A stretch of DNA of 64,000 nucleotides from Sciurus carolinensis (GCF_902686445.1 NC_062226.1:13116001-13180000); one strand, 5' to 3'; shown: positions 44,819 through 55,301, numbered from the stretch's first letter. The notes: generated by a model from the letters alone, not told the origin. Translations and numbers: made by a program.

Positions 44819-46590
44819 CAACCGCCCACTTCTAAACAGAAGGACTGCACCCGAGGATTTCTAATGGCCTGTCGGGCTCAGGTCTGGTTTAGCTCCTGTC
44901 CTGACCAGCCAGGGCCTTGACCTAGAGGGGAAGAAGCACAGCTAAGAAAGCACGGGGTTAGAGGGCAAGGGGCACTTGAAGGTTCAGAGGAGAGGATTCC
45001 AAGCCAGCACCACCAAAAAAAAAGAAATGAAGAAAAATCCCCGCCTCTTCTTTCCACACCAGCCCTTCTCCTCCTGCAGACTGTGGGCTTGAGCACAGAT
45101 GAGGGGTCCTGGGGAGCAGATTTGGGTCCTGCTGCTGAATTTTGGGCACAGTCTGCAGCAAGAAACTGGGCCCAGGCCCCAGGCACTCTTTAAAGCGCGG
45201 GCAGGGCAGTCCTGCCTGCGTCAATGGCCGCCCGGCCACTCAAGGGAGATAGTGGAGCCAGAGGCCTCTGCACAGCCTCAAGTGTGACGCGAACCCAAGG
45301 GATTACGACGGCTATTTTTAACTCCCCACATCCTGGCCGAAAAACAAATCCCTCACACGCCCTGCAGATCCCTATCAGGGGGCTGCCTGAGCCTTTTGGG
45401 AATTCTCTCCTCCCGGAAGCAGCGCCCGCTTTGATGGCTTCCCTCTGCCAGGAAAGGCCCTGAGGTCTGTGCTCCCGCCATGGCCAGCTTCCATGATGTC
45501 TGGCTGGGTCCTCGCGGCCCCAGCAAACAGCCTCATCCCGGTGGCCCCGGTCGCCACATATTCTCCAGCAAGAGACAGCCAGGCAGGTCTGGAGCTGCTG
45601 AGGAGGGTCACTCGTTTCTTATTCACTTACCCCATTTTGCCTCCCAGCCTGTCTCTGACAAGGTGGGTCCTGCTCTGGAGTCACCTAGAGGGGACAGCCC
45701 TGAGGCACCAGGGTGGATGCTCAGTCTAGGTGGGGGAGCGGGGAGGACAGGAAGGCTGATAAAGTGACAGTGAGGCCCTGCCAGCCTCTACCTGGGCAAG
45801 AGACTTGAGGGGTCTGGACATAAAATCAGACCACCAGCCACCCCTCTCCTCTCGCTTTAGCGTCCCCAGCACCCCTCAAGTCTTACTCTAAAATGCTTTT
45901 TAACAGGTACCAGCCAGCATGACCTACGAGGGGGTGGGGACTTCTACCTTAGGCAGAGCTCTTCTAGCTGCTCACCTGGGCCACCTGCCTAGGTGTTGGT
46001 TAAATCCCTACAGACAGTGCCATTCCCCCTTGACCCTCATCAAATGACATAGCCCAGAAAACGACCCCAACAGGAGACTCTCAGAAGAAAAATCCTCGCT
46101 GACTGGGGAGCGGTCCGTACAGACGGCCTCCCGGCTTGTGGTGAGCCCTGGACTGCGGGAGAGAGGACGCCTCCTTTTGGCTGGGTGAGACCGCCAAGCA
46201 CCCCTCTCTCAGAGCTGGATTCCTCAGCAGAAAGTACAGAGACCTAGATCAAAAGGACCCTCCGAGTGAGAGCACTTATGCACAATAACGGTTTGTGCTG
46301 TAGCGTACGTGTTTGTCCTCCTTTGTGTCCCTTCCCCTTGGGCCTATGGGGCTCTCAACCCTCTCTGAGCACAGGGACAGCCCCTTCCCATGGAGTTCCT
46401 TAACAAAATAACTGCAGCTGTAGAAGAGTCATATGACCCCTCTGCACCCCTGGTGTCCCAGCTGTGACCCCACAGGCCTTTCCCAAAGAATCAGGTGAGT
46501 TTTGACTGTTCTCATTTGAGACCTGAAGTTCAGCCTGCAGGAGGGGACTGACGGGCCACAAAGTCAGAATAGACTTTAAGAAGCAGATCA
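44819..46590. other. Unique sequence with a CpG-containing regulatory-looking patch
   Basis: No gene is seen. About 45220..45470 has unusually many CpGs for unmethylated-looking sequence outside an island (tgtgacgcgaacccaagg, gattacgacggctatttt) and an AT-rich MEF2-like word, and could be a regulatory element. Frames of 83-95 codons overlap there. Confidence 0.4.
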
Positions 46591-46672
46591 GGGCTAGGGA
46601 TGTGGCTCAGGGGCAGAGCACTTGCCTAGCATGCATGAGGCTGGGGCTTCCATCCCCAGTACCACAGGCGCA
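46591..46672 (+). repeat. ID SINE
   Basis: 'gggctagggatgtggctcag' to 'ttccatccccagtacc', then an A/C-rich tail. Confidence 0.9.
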
Positions 46673-46829
46673 CACAAAAGCAGATCAAGAATGATCCAAA
46701 GAAGACGGGGATGTCTGTGCACAAACCCAAAGAAACCCTCTGTCCCTCAGCCGAAGCCAGTCCAGTCCAAAGCATAGACCGAGAGACTCCCCACCTGATC
46801 ATGCAGGGAGCTGGGTGTGGGGAAAATGC

Positions 46830-47360
46830 TCTCAGCAAAAAGCAGCCGGATTCCAAGCCAGTCCTACGCTACAAAACTGGATGAGCATTTACTAGACCAA
46901 GGAAGGGCCCTTGCCAGGCCACACCCATTATGTGGGCACCGAGATGACACAAGGCCAGGTCTGTGGCCTCAAGAAGCTCAGAGCCCATCGTGGGAGACAG
47001 ACATGCCCACAAGGAAGTGTAAAGCAAGTTGGTTCATCAGAACTCAAGCCAGCACTGAGCAGAGGGACCGCCCACCCTTAGTGGGGAGAAGAAACCAAAC
47101 AGAGGTGACATTTGTGCTGGACCCAGAGGGAAGCAAGAACGCGGGCATGAAGCAGTGGCAGAAGGAAAAGGGCCTTCCGGGAGTCGCAGGCAGAAACCAG
47201 GAGGCATGAAGTCTGAAGAGCTGACAGAGACAGACAGGGAGGAAAGTTGGAGCCAGACACAAGGCCTTGTGGGCCAGGCAGGAACGAGGGTCTCGTGCTG
47301 TGGGTGGGTGACAGGGAACCACTCTCCGAGAGGAAGAAGACTCATCCTGGAGCTGGAGAA
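46830..47360 (+). repeat. Ancient LINE relic (L2/CR1 type)
   Basis: 'gagcatttactagaccaagg', 'ggtctgtggcctcaagaagc', 'cgtgggagacagacatgccc', 'gaggtgacatttgtgctgga' and 'caaggccttgtgggccaggc' appear in the order of a common old mammalian LINE-derived repeat. Exact family not certain. Confidence 0.5.
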
Positions 47361-48114
47361 GCCGGGTAGCTAATGGAAGGTACAGTGAACCAGGGCCTGC
47401 CTCAGGAGGCCAGGCTGCCAGGCCCACCCCATCATGGGGAGAAGGCCTCAGCCAGCTGATGCTCCCGAGAGGCGAGAGCCATTCAGTCAGGACTGGAGTC
47501 AGGGAAGGCCGAGGAAGCCAGAGGAAAGGCTCGGGTGGCCTGGGACGGAGAGAAGAGGCCCAGGCTGCTCTAGACTGGAGGGGGCTCCCTTCAGCAGGAT
47601 GGATCCCGGAACTCTAATCTCCTGCTTGGTTTCGTCCCGGACCCCCATCATCACCCTCTGAGTGTTCAGAGTGCCAAAGACCATTTCCTTGGGAAGTTAG
47701 CAACCTCACCCGACCCTGGGCTTCCCGGGCTACCACTCCCTCTGCCCAGAGCTCCAGCCCCTTTGCGTACCACGTCCATAAGAGCCCTTCTGGCTGAGTT
47801 CAGAATCCCCAGTGCAGCACCCTGCTGCCTGACCAGAACCCTCCCTCATGCCTTCAGCCCATCAAGGACTCCCTCTCCCCAGAAATGCAGGCCAAAGTAC
47901 AATGCCTGAGGCTCAAGGCTGAAAGAACCTTAGAGACCAAGCTGAACAGCCTCAGCTCCACCCGCTTCACAGCCAGGGATGTGAAGGGAGGACCAGCCCT
48001 GCCCAGGATCACACAGCCCATCACAGCCCAGGGCTTCAGCTTCCAGACAGAGGCTCTGGCACCAAAGCCTGGAGCAGGACAAAACATGGGATGCAGTGCA
48101 GAAAAGGCCAGTGC
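47361..48114. other. Unique sequence with a MIR-like piece
   Basis: A reverse MIR/L2-type fragment is visible at about 47920..48030 ('gaaccttagagaccaagctg', 'ccaggatcacacagcccatc'). No gene is seen. Confidence 0.45.
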
Positions 48115-48285
48115 ATGCTGTCAGGGGACCTGGGTTCAAGTCCCCACCCTGCCACCTCCCCCACCCTCCCACACACACATTAGGGCTTTGGACATGTCAC
48201 TGCAGCATTCTGGACTCCAAGACCTCTTCCATACAATGGGTGTTTAATGATTCCATGCCTTCAGCAGGATCAAAGAGAACAAAGG
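48115..48285 (+). repeat. MIR relic
   Basis: 'gacctgggttcaagtcccca', 'gggctttggacatgtcactg' and 'cttccatacaatgggtgttt' are plus MIR. Confidence 0.6.
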
Positions 48286-48380
48286 TAGAACAAACACTCT
48301 CTGTGGAGCAGAGCTGGGGAGTCGGAAATGTGATACTGCTGAGGTCTGTGTAGTGAGTCCTTCACTCCAGAGTCCTCCGG

Positions 48381-48409
48381 CCAGCCCAGTCCAGCCCAGC
48401 CCAGTCCAG
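48381..48409. repeat. Short CCAGC/CCAGT pentamer tandem
   Basis: Six consecutive 5 bp units alternating ccagc and ccagt forms, ending at 48409. Confidence 0.75.
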
Positions 48410-49004
48410 AGGTCCCCAGGTGAGACACTTCCCTAGAGCTACCCACAGCCAGTAGAGCAGCCCTCCAGAGAGAGAGAGGGATGGATCTACTCCTACCAGA
48501 TTCAAAATGCAGATGTGCATGTGGCAGAACCAGCCCAATCCCCTCCCCCAGAGATTCAGCCCAGCACTGCTGACCTGGGCAGGCCAGAGGCCACCGTGGG
48601 AGGATGGAGGAGGAAGGTATGTAGGGTAAGGGAGACCTCCCCTGCTCTCCAAGGTCCCCCCTACCCTGACTGAGAAACCCAAGCACCAAAGGCCTCAGCT
48701 AAGGTGTGTCAGACCTACCACAAAGCAGAGGCCAAGGTCTTAGAGTGTGGGGGAAGGGGGGGCAGGCCCATCCCCTGCACCTCCACCAGTGAAATTTCAC
48801 CAGGCTTCTCTGTCCCCATGGCCTAGCCCAGAGCCCCAGACGTCCACCCGGAGATTCCCACAGACGCAATCGACTCACTGGTGGGTGTACCAGCATGCCC
48901 ATCCTACAGTGGAGAGAAAGTCCCAGAAAGAAAAAGCAACCAGCTTAAAAGAGTGATACCAAGACTTGATCTGAGACCTCTTGGGAACTATATGCCATAT
49001 ACTC
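48410..49004. other. Unique sequence with MIR trace
   Basis: A possible reverse MIR at 48890..48985 ('gcccatcctacagtggagag'). No gene is seen. Confidence 0.4.
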
Positions 49005-49138
49005 TTCCTAAGAATACCTTAGGGTCATGGTTCTACAACTGTGCTGTGCAAGAAAATGGCTTGGAGAATTTTTTTTCCAAGGCAGATGCTGAAGTCTGGA
49101 GTGGAGATGAGGAATCTGCATTTTAATGGGTGCCCCCA
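49005..49138 (+). repeat. hAT/MER5-like relic
   Basis: 'ggttctacaactgtgctgtg', 'atggcttggagaattttttt' and 'gaggaatctgcattttaatg' follow the MER5-type layout. Confidence 0.5.
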
Positions 49139-49272
49139 GTGCGTGTGATAAAAGCACCGGACACACACCACGGGCACAGAAGCATGTGCACAAACCATGC
49201 ACATGTTCACGTGCACACACACACACACACACACACATGCAAGTGCACATGTGCACACACATGGACATGTAT
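49139..49272. repeat. Degenerate CA/TG tract with (CA)12 and 14 bp palindrome
   Basis: An alternating purine-pyrimidine region: a pure (CA)12 at 49214..49237 and the perfect palindrome GTGCACATGTGCAC at 49243..49256. A strong candidate for Z-DNA or cruciform extrusion. Confidence 0.88.
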
Positions 49273-49319
49273 GAAAGAGGGGGAGAAAATAACAATGAGA
49301 AGCATGAGCGGTAATCCAG

Positions 49320-49530
49320 AGGCTGGGTTTGGGGTACAGCTCAGACCCTCACTGGCTGTATGACCTTGGTTCAGTCCCTTGGTCTCTCTAAACCTGTTTC
49401 TTTATAGGCAAAATGAGGATAAGAAAATGATGAGTCTCATGAGGTTGTCTTAAGGATGCAAGGAAATGCGTGTAAAGCCTCCAGCACAGGCCCTGGCATA
49501 TAATAAACACTCAATAAATGGTGCTGTGAT
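49320..49530 (+). repeat. MIR element (nearly full length)
   Basis: 'actggctgtatgaccttggt', 'cttggtctctctaaacctgt', 'aggcaaaatgaggataagaa', 'tgaggttgtcttaaggatgc' and 'ggccctggcatataataaac' run through the whole MIR consensus. Confidence 0.9.
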
Positions 49531-50329
49531 CATTGCCAAACTCAGTTCCAGTGTGCTGAATGCCTGAGGATAGGAACAGAATGCCAGCACCAGGGACCTC
49601 AGTGAATAATTGAGCCAGTAAGAGATGCCCGAAGGGTTGTGCTAGAATCAGTGGGTAGAAGTAACAGGGACACAGATTTCTGCTCTAAACAGAAAGAATT
49701 TTTTAATAGACTGGAGGTGCCCAATCATGAAACCAGCTGCCTCGTGAGCTCACTGTTACTAGAGGATCCTGGAGAAAAAGACTAGATGTTCACCAGGCAG
49801 GAGTGCAGCAGCAGGAAAAGAAGAATGGGGAGGGGGTGGCCTAGATGATCTTGAAGGTGACTTTGGGCCAGTTTCTGCAGGTCAGCCCCTCTCCCCATCA
49901 TGCTGGTTAATTGACTCCTTTGCTTTTCCCCCCAATATTTCAGGGAGATATTACCCGCTGGGATCCAAAGGGAGCTGGGGGAAGGCCTGACACTTTCTGC
50001 ATGGCTAACGGCAGGGAAGAAAATGGGTGGGGCATTCTTAACTCTGGGGCCTACCAACTCACTGAAAATATATGCCTCCCCCCCCAAAGGTGGATGCATC
50101 CCTGCATTTTTCTCAAAGGGGTTGGTTAAGAGAGTCTGGGCTTTACTCATTCTGAAAAGAGGGGAAACCGAGGCTGGGCAGGGGGTGGTGTTAATCCCTC
50201 AGGCAGCAAGGTGGCTGGAGTCCAGGGTGCAGACTGGCTGCTCAAGGCTGTGGTACTACAAGCCAGGTGCCTTCCAGGCTTACCTCACAAATGTTTCACT
50301 GCATCCCCCTGGGATGGGATTTTTGAGAT
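49531..50329. other. Unique sequence, no gene seen
   Basis: No coding or repeat signature assigned. C-run at 50079..50086. Confidence 0.45.
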
Positions 50330-50425
50330 CAGAGAGGTTAAGAAGCCCATCCAAGGGCTCAGAGCTAGCAAGCAGCCGGGTCTGAGGTTTGAACCCAGGT
50401 TCTGTGAGCTCCAGAACTGAGTGTT
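50330..50425 (-). repeat. MIR fragment
   Basis: 'atcagagaggttaagaagcc', 'tcagagctagcaagcagccg' and 'ggtttgaacccaggttctgt' are reverse MIR. Confidence 0.75.
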
Positions 50426-51289
50426 TGGTTTGGTTTTACACACTCAGGTTTATAGTCTCAGATAAAGAAAACAAGAAAGGAGTTACTGTTGCAGGGGAGA
50501 TAAGGTAAGAGAAAAAATAAAAAGACTATGATCTTCATGGGTGATTAGGTACCTACTTCCCCACCCATAATTAAAATTAAGATAGAATCCCACCTTTCCT
50601 GCCACAGGTGTAGAGCCAGGCACACACCAGATAGTTCAAGTGTGGACCATCCAGCAACTAGAAAACCCTGACATCATTGCCCCCAGGCTGGACCGGGTTC
50701 TCACTCTGCATAGCTCAAGGTGTTTTCATGGAGGGTGGGGTTCAAAGCGGACAGGAAACAGAAGACACTTCACTTCAACCACCTGCCTCCCTCCTAACTG
50801 AGGACTGGCCAGGGTAGAACAACAACAACAAAGATACCCCAAACTTGGGTGCCCCTGGGGTGCCTGGCTTTGGGCACCCGGTTTGCCCGGGTGGGGGTGA
50901 GGTGAAAGGGTTTGAAGTTTGGGGAGATCTCTGGAAGCCTTGGAGATTGGTAAGTTGGAGAACCCCCGGCCACCTCAACTTCGGCTGGCTGCGGGCCCCA
51001 GCTGGGGGTGCCTTCCTCGTGACACTCTGCACCCTCCTCTCCTGAGGACCCAGTGGCAGCCCTGAGCCCCAGGTCAAAGAGTGGACAACGCTCGGCAAAG
51101 TTTAAAGGGTCAACATTTGGTACAGAAGTCCCGAGGGAGAGGAGAGTGTAGGTGAAAGACGGGTAAATAAAGCAAAGCTGCGGCCCGCTCCTCGGTCCTG
51201 CACCCCAATACCTTGCAGATTACCCCAGATCCTCTCCAGTCCTGGACCCTGCTCGGGTCCCCGCAAGCCTGCAGAGCCCCTCAGCCTGA
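50426..51289. other. Flank of the distal CpG island
   Basis: AT-richer at first (50440..50600), then increasingly GC-rich. No gene is seen. Confidence 0.5.
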
Positions 51290-51840
51290 CCCGCTGTCGC
51301 CAGCTTTACCTCTACGCGCCGGCCTGGCCGCCCGGCGCTGCCATCCCAAAGGCGCCGGACCTGGAGCCACCCAGGGCCAGGATCGCGAAGCGGCCGAGTC
51401 ACTGGGACGCGGGCTCCCGGGGTCCCCGGGCGGCGGCAGGAAAGTTTCCGTCGCGCCAGCTGGGTCGAGCGGAGCAGGTCCGACAGGAGAGCGCTCCGGT
51501 CGGCTCGGTACCTCCCCCGGCGCCGCGGCTCTCCGGCTCCCGGACTCCCGGGCCACCGGGCCAGCCAAGCCCTGCCAATCCCAGGCCCAGCCGCCTGCAG
51601 CTCCGCCCGCCCGGCCGGGGGCCGAGCGGGGGCGTGGAGGGAAGGGGCGGGGGCGCACCTGTTTGGTCAATCGACCCCATCCCCGCCGCCCCGCCCCGGC
51701 CGGACTGGGCAGGGCCGACCCTCTGCGCCAAGCCCGAGCCGGGGCCCGGCTTTGCCCCGGATCCAGGCGGAGCCACACGCCCCCTCCGCTCCCCAGGCCT
51801 GGCGGGATCGAGCGCGCCCGCGGTCTCAGCTAGCCAGCCG
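51290..51840. promoter_or_regulatory. Distal CpG island, left half
   Basis: A second block of dense CpG, separated from the right half by about 500 bp of less GC-rich DNA. Open frames of up to about 200 codons occur on both strands, but they are Pro/Gly/Arg/Ala-rich and run through the island on both strands at once, as random GC-rich DNA does. A minus-strand GGAG|GTACCG donor-like site at about 51510 could end a non-coding first exon. No product is recognised. Confidence 0.5.
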
Positions 51841-52239
51841 AGGTCCTTCCTCAGCCCCAGGAGTTTAAAGATAAGACCCTGGCTTTAGCTCTAGGGCTAT
51901 GGGGGTATGGGACCGAGCAGTGCGTCTCGACTTTGCTTTACAAAATCACCCCTCTGCCAACCCACGCCGCCCTCTCGCAAGGATTTTCGTGTGTCTGCTG
52001 ACCCCTTAAACTTTCCAGTGCTTCCTGCTTCGATCTGCAGCCTCTGACCCTAAGGACTTATGAGGGGACGAGAGCTTTGGAAAAGGACAGCGCGCAGGGG
52101 TGTCACCCGGAAGGCACCTCGGCACTTCCACCAGCGTAAACTCGCGAGGACCCCAGCTGGCTCGGGCGACCGTCTCGCGCATGCTTGCGATCGGCTGCGG
52201 CGGGTCCCCCAACTTCTCTAGGAGACGAAGAAACATGTT

Positions 52240-52305
52240 AAAGCTTAACGATTTTATTGCCCCACTTTGCAGACAGAAACACTGAGGCCAGAAGGGGGCG
52301 AGCTC
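52240..52305 (-). repeat. MIR core fragment between the two CpG blocks
   Basis: 'gattttattgccccactttg' followed by 'cagacagaaacactgaggcc' is a reverse MIR core lying in the gap of the distal CpG island. Confidence 0.6.
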
Positions 52306-52495
52306 TTTTCGGACCTGGTGATGGCAACCCACCTTTTCAAACTAAAGGTGAGTTTGCAGAGTTGACCTGGCTCTTCTCCCCGAGCCCTGCTCAGACGTCT
52401 GGGTTCGCCCCCCGCCCCGGACCCCCGCGGTGACCCCGGGGTCAGCGAGGAAGACGAGGCCCCCAGCAAGTGCGGGATAGAGTGAGCGCTCCTGG

Positions 52496-52501
52496 CCTTA
52501 C
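52496..52501 (-). promoter_or_regulatory. Strong 5' splice site of the candidate exon
   Basis: On the minus strand the sequence reads CAGAG|GTAAGG, near the optimum for pairing with U1 snRNA. It lies inside a CpG island, as expected for the donor of a first exon. It supports an exon here whether or not that exon is coding. Confidence 0.45.
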
Positions 52502-52604
52502 CTCTGCAGCAAAGCGTGTCCTCGCAGAGCGCGCCGGCCGGAGGCCCCAGCAGCGGCAGGGAGGCCCAGGCGAGGGCGCGAGAGGCCGCGCCGCCGGCTC
52601 CCAT
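52502..52604 (-). CDS. Candidate unassigned first coding exon (possible alternative DAB2IP start)
   Basis: In the right half of the distal CpG island, a minus-strand ATG at 52604 has G at -3 and G at +4. It opens 34 codons (MGAGGAASRALAWAS..., then a hydrophobic stretch to about residue 26, then LCEDTLCCR). The frame meets a strong donor, AGAG|GTAAGG, at 52502/52501, leaving one base (phase 1), the same phase as DAB2IP exon 1 at 11240. A transcript from here could therefore splice into DAB2IP exon 2 in frame. The hydrophobic N-terminus resembles a signal peptide, which would suit a different, secreted product better than a RasGAP. I do not recognise the peptide. Alternatives are a non-coding 5' exon with a chance ATG, or another minus-strand gene. 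Confidence 0.35.
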
Positions 52605-52795
52605 CCCGGACGGGCTCGGCTGCTCCTGTTCCCGCAGGCCTTCCACCCTCCCCGGCACCTGTGGGGCCAGCGCTGTGCCCCTGGTCTCGGCCTCGGGGTC
52701 AGTCCCCGGCCAGGCCCGGGTGGGCGGTGAGGAGGGCTCCCCCGATTCCTTGGTCTGTCCTGGCTCAGACTCCCACCGCGGCGGCCCGGGCAGGG

Positions 52796-52809
52796 CGCTA
52801 TTTTTAGCG
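52796..52809. promoter_or_regulatory. Perfect MEF2-type site in palindromic context
   Basis: CGCTATTTTTAGCG: the central ten bases match YTAWWWWTAR exactly and are enclosed by a 5 bp inverted repeat (CGCTA/TAGCG). It is an isolated AT-rich word in a CpG island, about 195 bp upstream of the candidate ATG at 52604. Confidence 0.5.
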
Positions 52810-53334
52810 AGAGCTGCTCTCCCAGTCCGACAGACAGAACCAGTTAATTCGGCCGCTCGGGAAGGGCCTGCTTAGGGAGCTCCCCGGAAAGGCAGCCGCA
52901 GCTCTGCTGAAAGCTGATCCTTCACATTCCTGCCTCTCGAGGCGGGAGGGCGGGAGGACGCCTCTAATTCCAGAGGGAAGCTGGCGTCCTCTCTGAAGGC
53001 AGCCCTGGGCCCAAGTGCACGCCCAGGTTGGCTCTTAACTGGCTCTGAAACCTGGCCCGACTTCCTTCCGCTGACCCCAAGCCTCCTACGATGTCCCATG
53101 ACAAGCCCACCTGCAGGCCCACCCTTCTTGCTGATCTCCCGCACTAGGAAATGCCCCTGAAAAATGGGCTCTGGGCCCCAGCACCAGCTCACCTTCATCA
53201 CTCAGAAGCTACTTGATAAATGAAGGGGAGAAGGAATGAACATCAGATGCAGGGTCGGTAGACACTGGACAATACCGAATGAGGGACAGGGTGGACAATG
53301 TGGGGTGGATAGATGGGGTGGCTTTGAAAGCTTA

Positions 53335-53420
53335 CAGAACTCCAAATCTAGCACTTTCTGGCTGTGTGACCTTGGCAAGCCACCTCACCTTTGTGCCTCA
53401 GTTTCCTGTTCAGCAAAAAA
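53335..53420 (+). repeat. MIR fragment
   Basis: 'tttctggctgtgtgaccttg' followed by 'gcaagccacctcacctttgt' and 'gcctcagtttcctgttc' is plus MIR. Confidence 0.8.
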
Positions 53421-53499
53421 GGAGTTTTGGGGGTCCCAAGACAGTATATGGGACACCCTTTTGTAAGCAAAAGTATTACATGAATGTTCATGTAATGAG

Positions 53500-54970
53500 T
53501 GAAAATGCAAAGAACAAGACATACATGTGCTCTCAAGAAGACTCTTGCTCTTTTAATTCAAAGGACAAGCCTAAAAAAGGTAGAAGACCAATTGGTATTG
53601 GACTAAGGATAAATAGTCTAGTGAACTAGAATAGATGCTGAAAAAATAGACCCACATATATATGAAAACTTAATATCTGGCAGAGGTAGCATGGCAGGTC
53701 AGTGGTAAAAGGGTGCATTTTCTGTAAATGGTGCTGGAGCAGTTGGTACCCATGTTAGAAAAAAAAAATTACATGGGTGCTGGGCATGGTAGTGCATGGC
53801 TGTATTGCCTGCAGCTTGGGAGGCTGAGGCAGGAGGATCACAGGCTCAAAGCCAGTCTCAGCAACATAGCAAGGCCCTAAGCAGCTCAGTGAGACTCAAT
53901 AAAATACAAAAAAGGGTGGGGGATATTGCTCAGTGGTTAAGTATCCCTGGGTTCAATCCCTGGTACCAAAACAAAAAAACAACAACAACAACAACAAAAA
54001 AAATGACATGGGATCCCTACCTCACACCATACATAAAAGATTAATTCCAGATGTACTGAAGACTTAAATATACATGCACACAACATAAGAGGAAAGGAAT
54101 TCTTGAAAAAGATACAAAAAGCACAAATCATCATGAAAAGGATGGATACATTTAATTAAAATATGAAACTCCTCTTTATCAAAGGAAAATATGTGCAACA
54201 CAATATCCAAGATATATATAAAGGCCTTCCACAAATCAATTTTCAAAAGAAACAATAGAAAATTGGGGAAATATCTGAAGAGGCAATTTGCAGAAAAGGA
54301 ACCACAAATGGCCAATAAACATATGCAAAGATAGTCAGCCTCACTTGTAATCCAGAGAAATGCAAAATAAAACCTCAGTAAAATGCCATCTTGCACCTGT
54401 CAGATTGGCACAACAACAAAGTGGGGCATCAGGGACACGGAGCCTGGAGAACTCTCATACCCTGCTGACTGGAGCAGACATGGATACAGCCACTCAAGAA
54501 CGATTTGGCAGCTTTGAAAACGTCGAGGTCATCACCTCTGTGACCTGACCCAGGCTTTCCTTGTGGCACATACCTGGAGAACCTCTTGCTCGTTGGAACA
54601 ATATACATGTTAAAGGAGACTCTGAAACAGTCCCAGTGTCTATTATCAGAAGAATACATAAGCAAATTATGAAGTGTTTGGAGAAATTCTACACTGAATA
54701 GAGATTCTACACTGAATAATTAGAGATTCCTTACGAATCTCCAGTGAAGGGACAGGGGAGCAAGTGGCAGAAACATGCAAAACAAAATACCATGTATCAC
54801 ATAGAATTGCACAGATGTAGCAAATGCATAAATACATTCAGAGGTATGACAGATACACCATTCAGCAAAGCGTTCACTCTAGGGGTAGAGGGAGATATGA
54901 TGGGGTGGTAGGAAGGGGCTTTCGTGTCTGGAGTGGTAAATACACAGGTGTCTGTCTTATTTTTTCAAAA
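53500..54970 (+). repeat. LINE-1 relic (ORF2 3' part and 3' region), split by a SINE
   Basis: 'caattggtattggactaagg', 'gtaaatggtgctggagcagt', 'ccctacctcacaccatacat', 'aatatgaaactcctctttat', 'ggccaataaacatatgcaaa' and 'catgtatcacatagaattgc' follow the order of an old L1's ORF2 C-terminus and 3' UTR. The reading frame is destroyed. A B1-ID dimer (53778..54005) sits inside it. Confidence 0.85.
53778..54005 (+). repeat. B1-ID dimer SINE nested in L1, with target duplication
   Basis: The B1 part ('tgctgggcatggtagtgcat', 'gaggatcacaggctcaaagc') and ID part ('gggatattgctcagtggtta' to 'tcaatccctggtacc') are followed by an A-rich (CAA)n tail. The L1 sequence acatggg is repeated on both sides (53771..53777 and 54006..54012). 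Confidence 0.93.
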
Positions 54971-54983
54971 CTCTTCATATGTG

Positions 54984-55059
54984 TGTTTCTGGGGCTCAAA
55001 CCCAGAGCCTCATGCAATGCCAGGCCAGCACTCTACCCCTGAGCTACCTCCCCAGCCCC
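54984..55059 (-). repeat. ID SINE
   Basis: 'tctggggctcaaacccagag' to 'gagctacctccccagcccc' is a complete ID complement. The poly(A) side is short. Confidence 0.88.
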
Positions 55060-55149
55060 AAAATGTTTTTAAGGTACAGAGCAAGCATGATGGGAATCTT
55101 GGAGTTCTGCTCCAAATTTCACTTTCCTCTTTCTTTCTCCTTACCCTCC

Positions 55150-55301
55150 CAGGGACACTCTTCCACTGAAATACGTCCCCAGCCCTTTTTATTTGCTTGA
55201 GACGGGGTCTTGCTCAGCTGTCCAGTCTGGCCTCCAACTTGCAACCCTCTTGCCTCCACCTCCCAAGTCTCTGAGTTTACAGGCGTGAGCCACCGTGCCT
55301 G
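55150..55301 (-). repeat. B1-ID dimer SINE, ID half truncated
   Basis: A remnant of ID ('ccactgaaatacgtccccag'), then the B1 complement ('tgcttgagacggggtcttgc' to 'gtgagccaccgtgcctgag'). Confidence 0.88.

Larger units (their letters stand above)
52370..52830. promoter_or_regulatory. Distal CpG island, right half (candidate promoter)
   Basis: GC-rich and CpG-dense, containing the candidate minus-strand exon. A perfect MEF2-type site (CTATTTTTAG, 52798..52807) sits about 195 bp upstream of the ATG at 52604; on the minus strand it reads CTAAAAATAG and could serve as a weak TATA-like box. Transcription direction is inferred from the donor at 52501. Confidence 0.55.

Noticed and set aside
51213..51833. 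206-codon plus-strand frame in the distal CpG island, and the 165-codon minus frame opposite it
   Set aside because: Low-complexity Pro/Gly/Arg/Ala composition, open on both strands at once, no recognised domain: the expected behaviour of stop-poor CpG-rich DNA.
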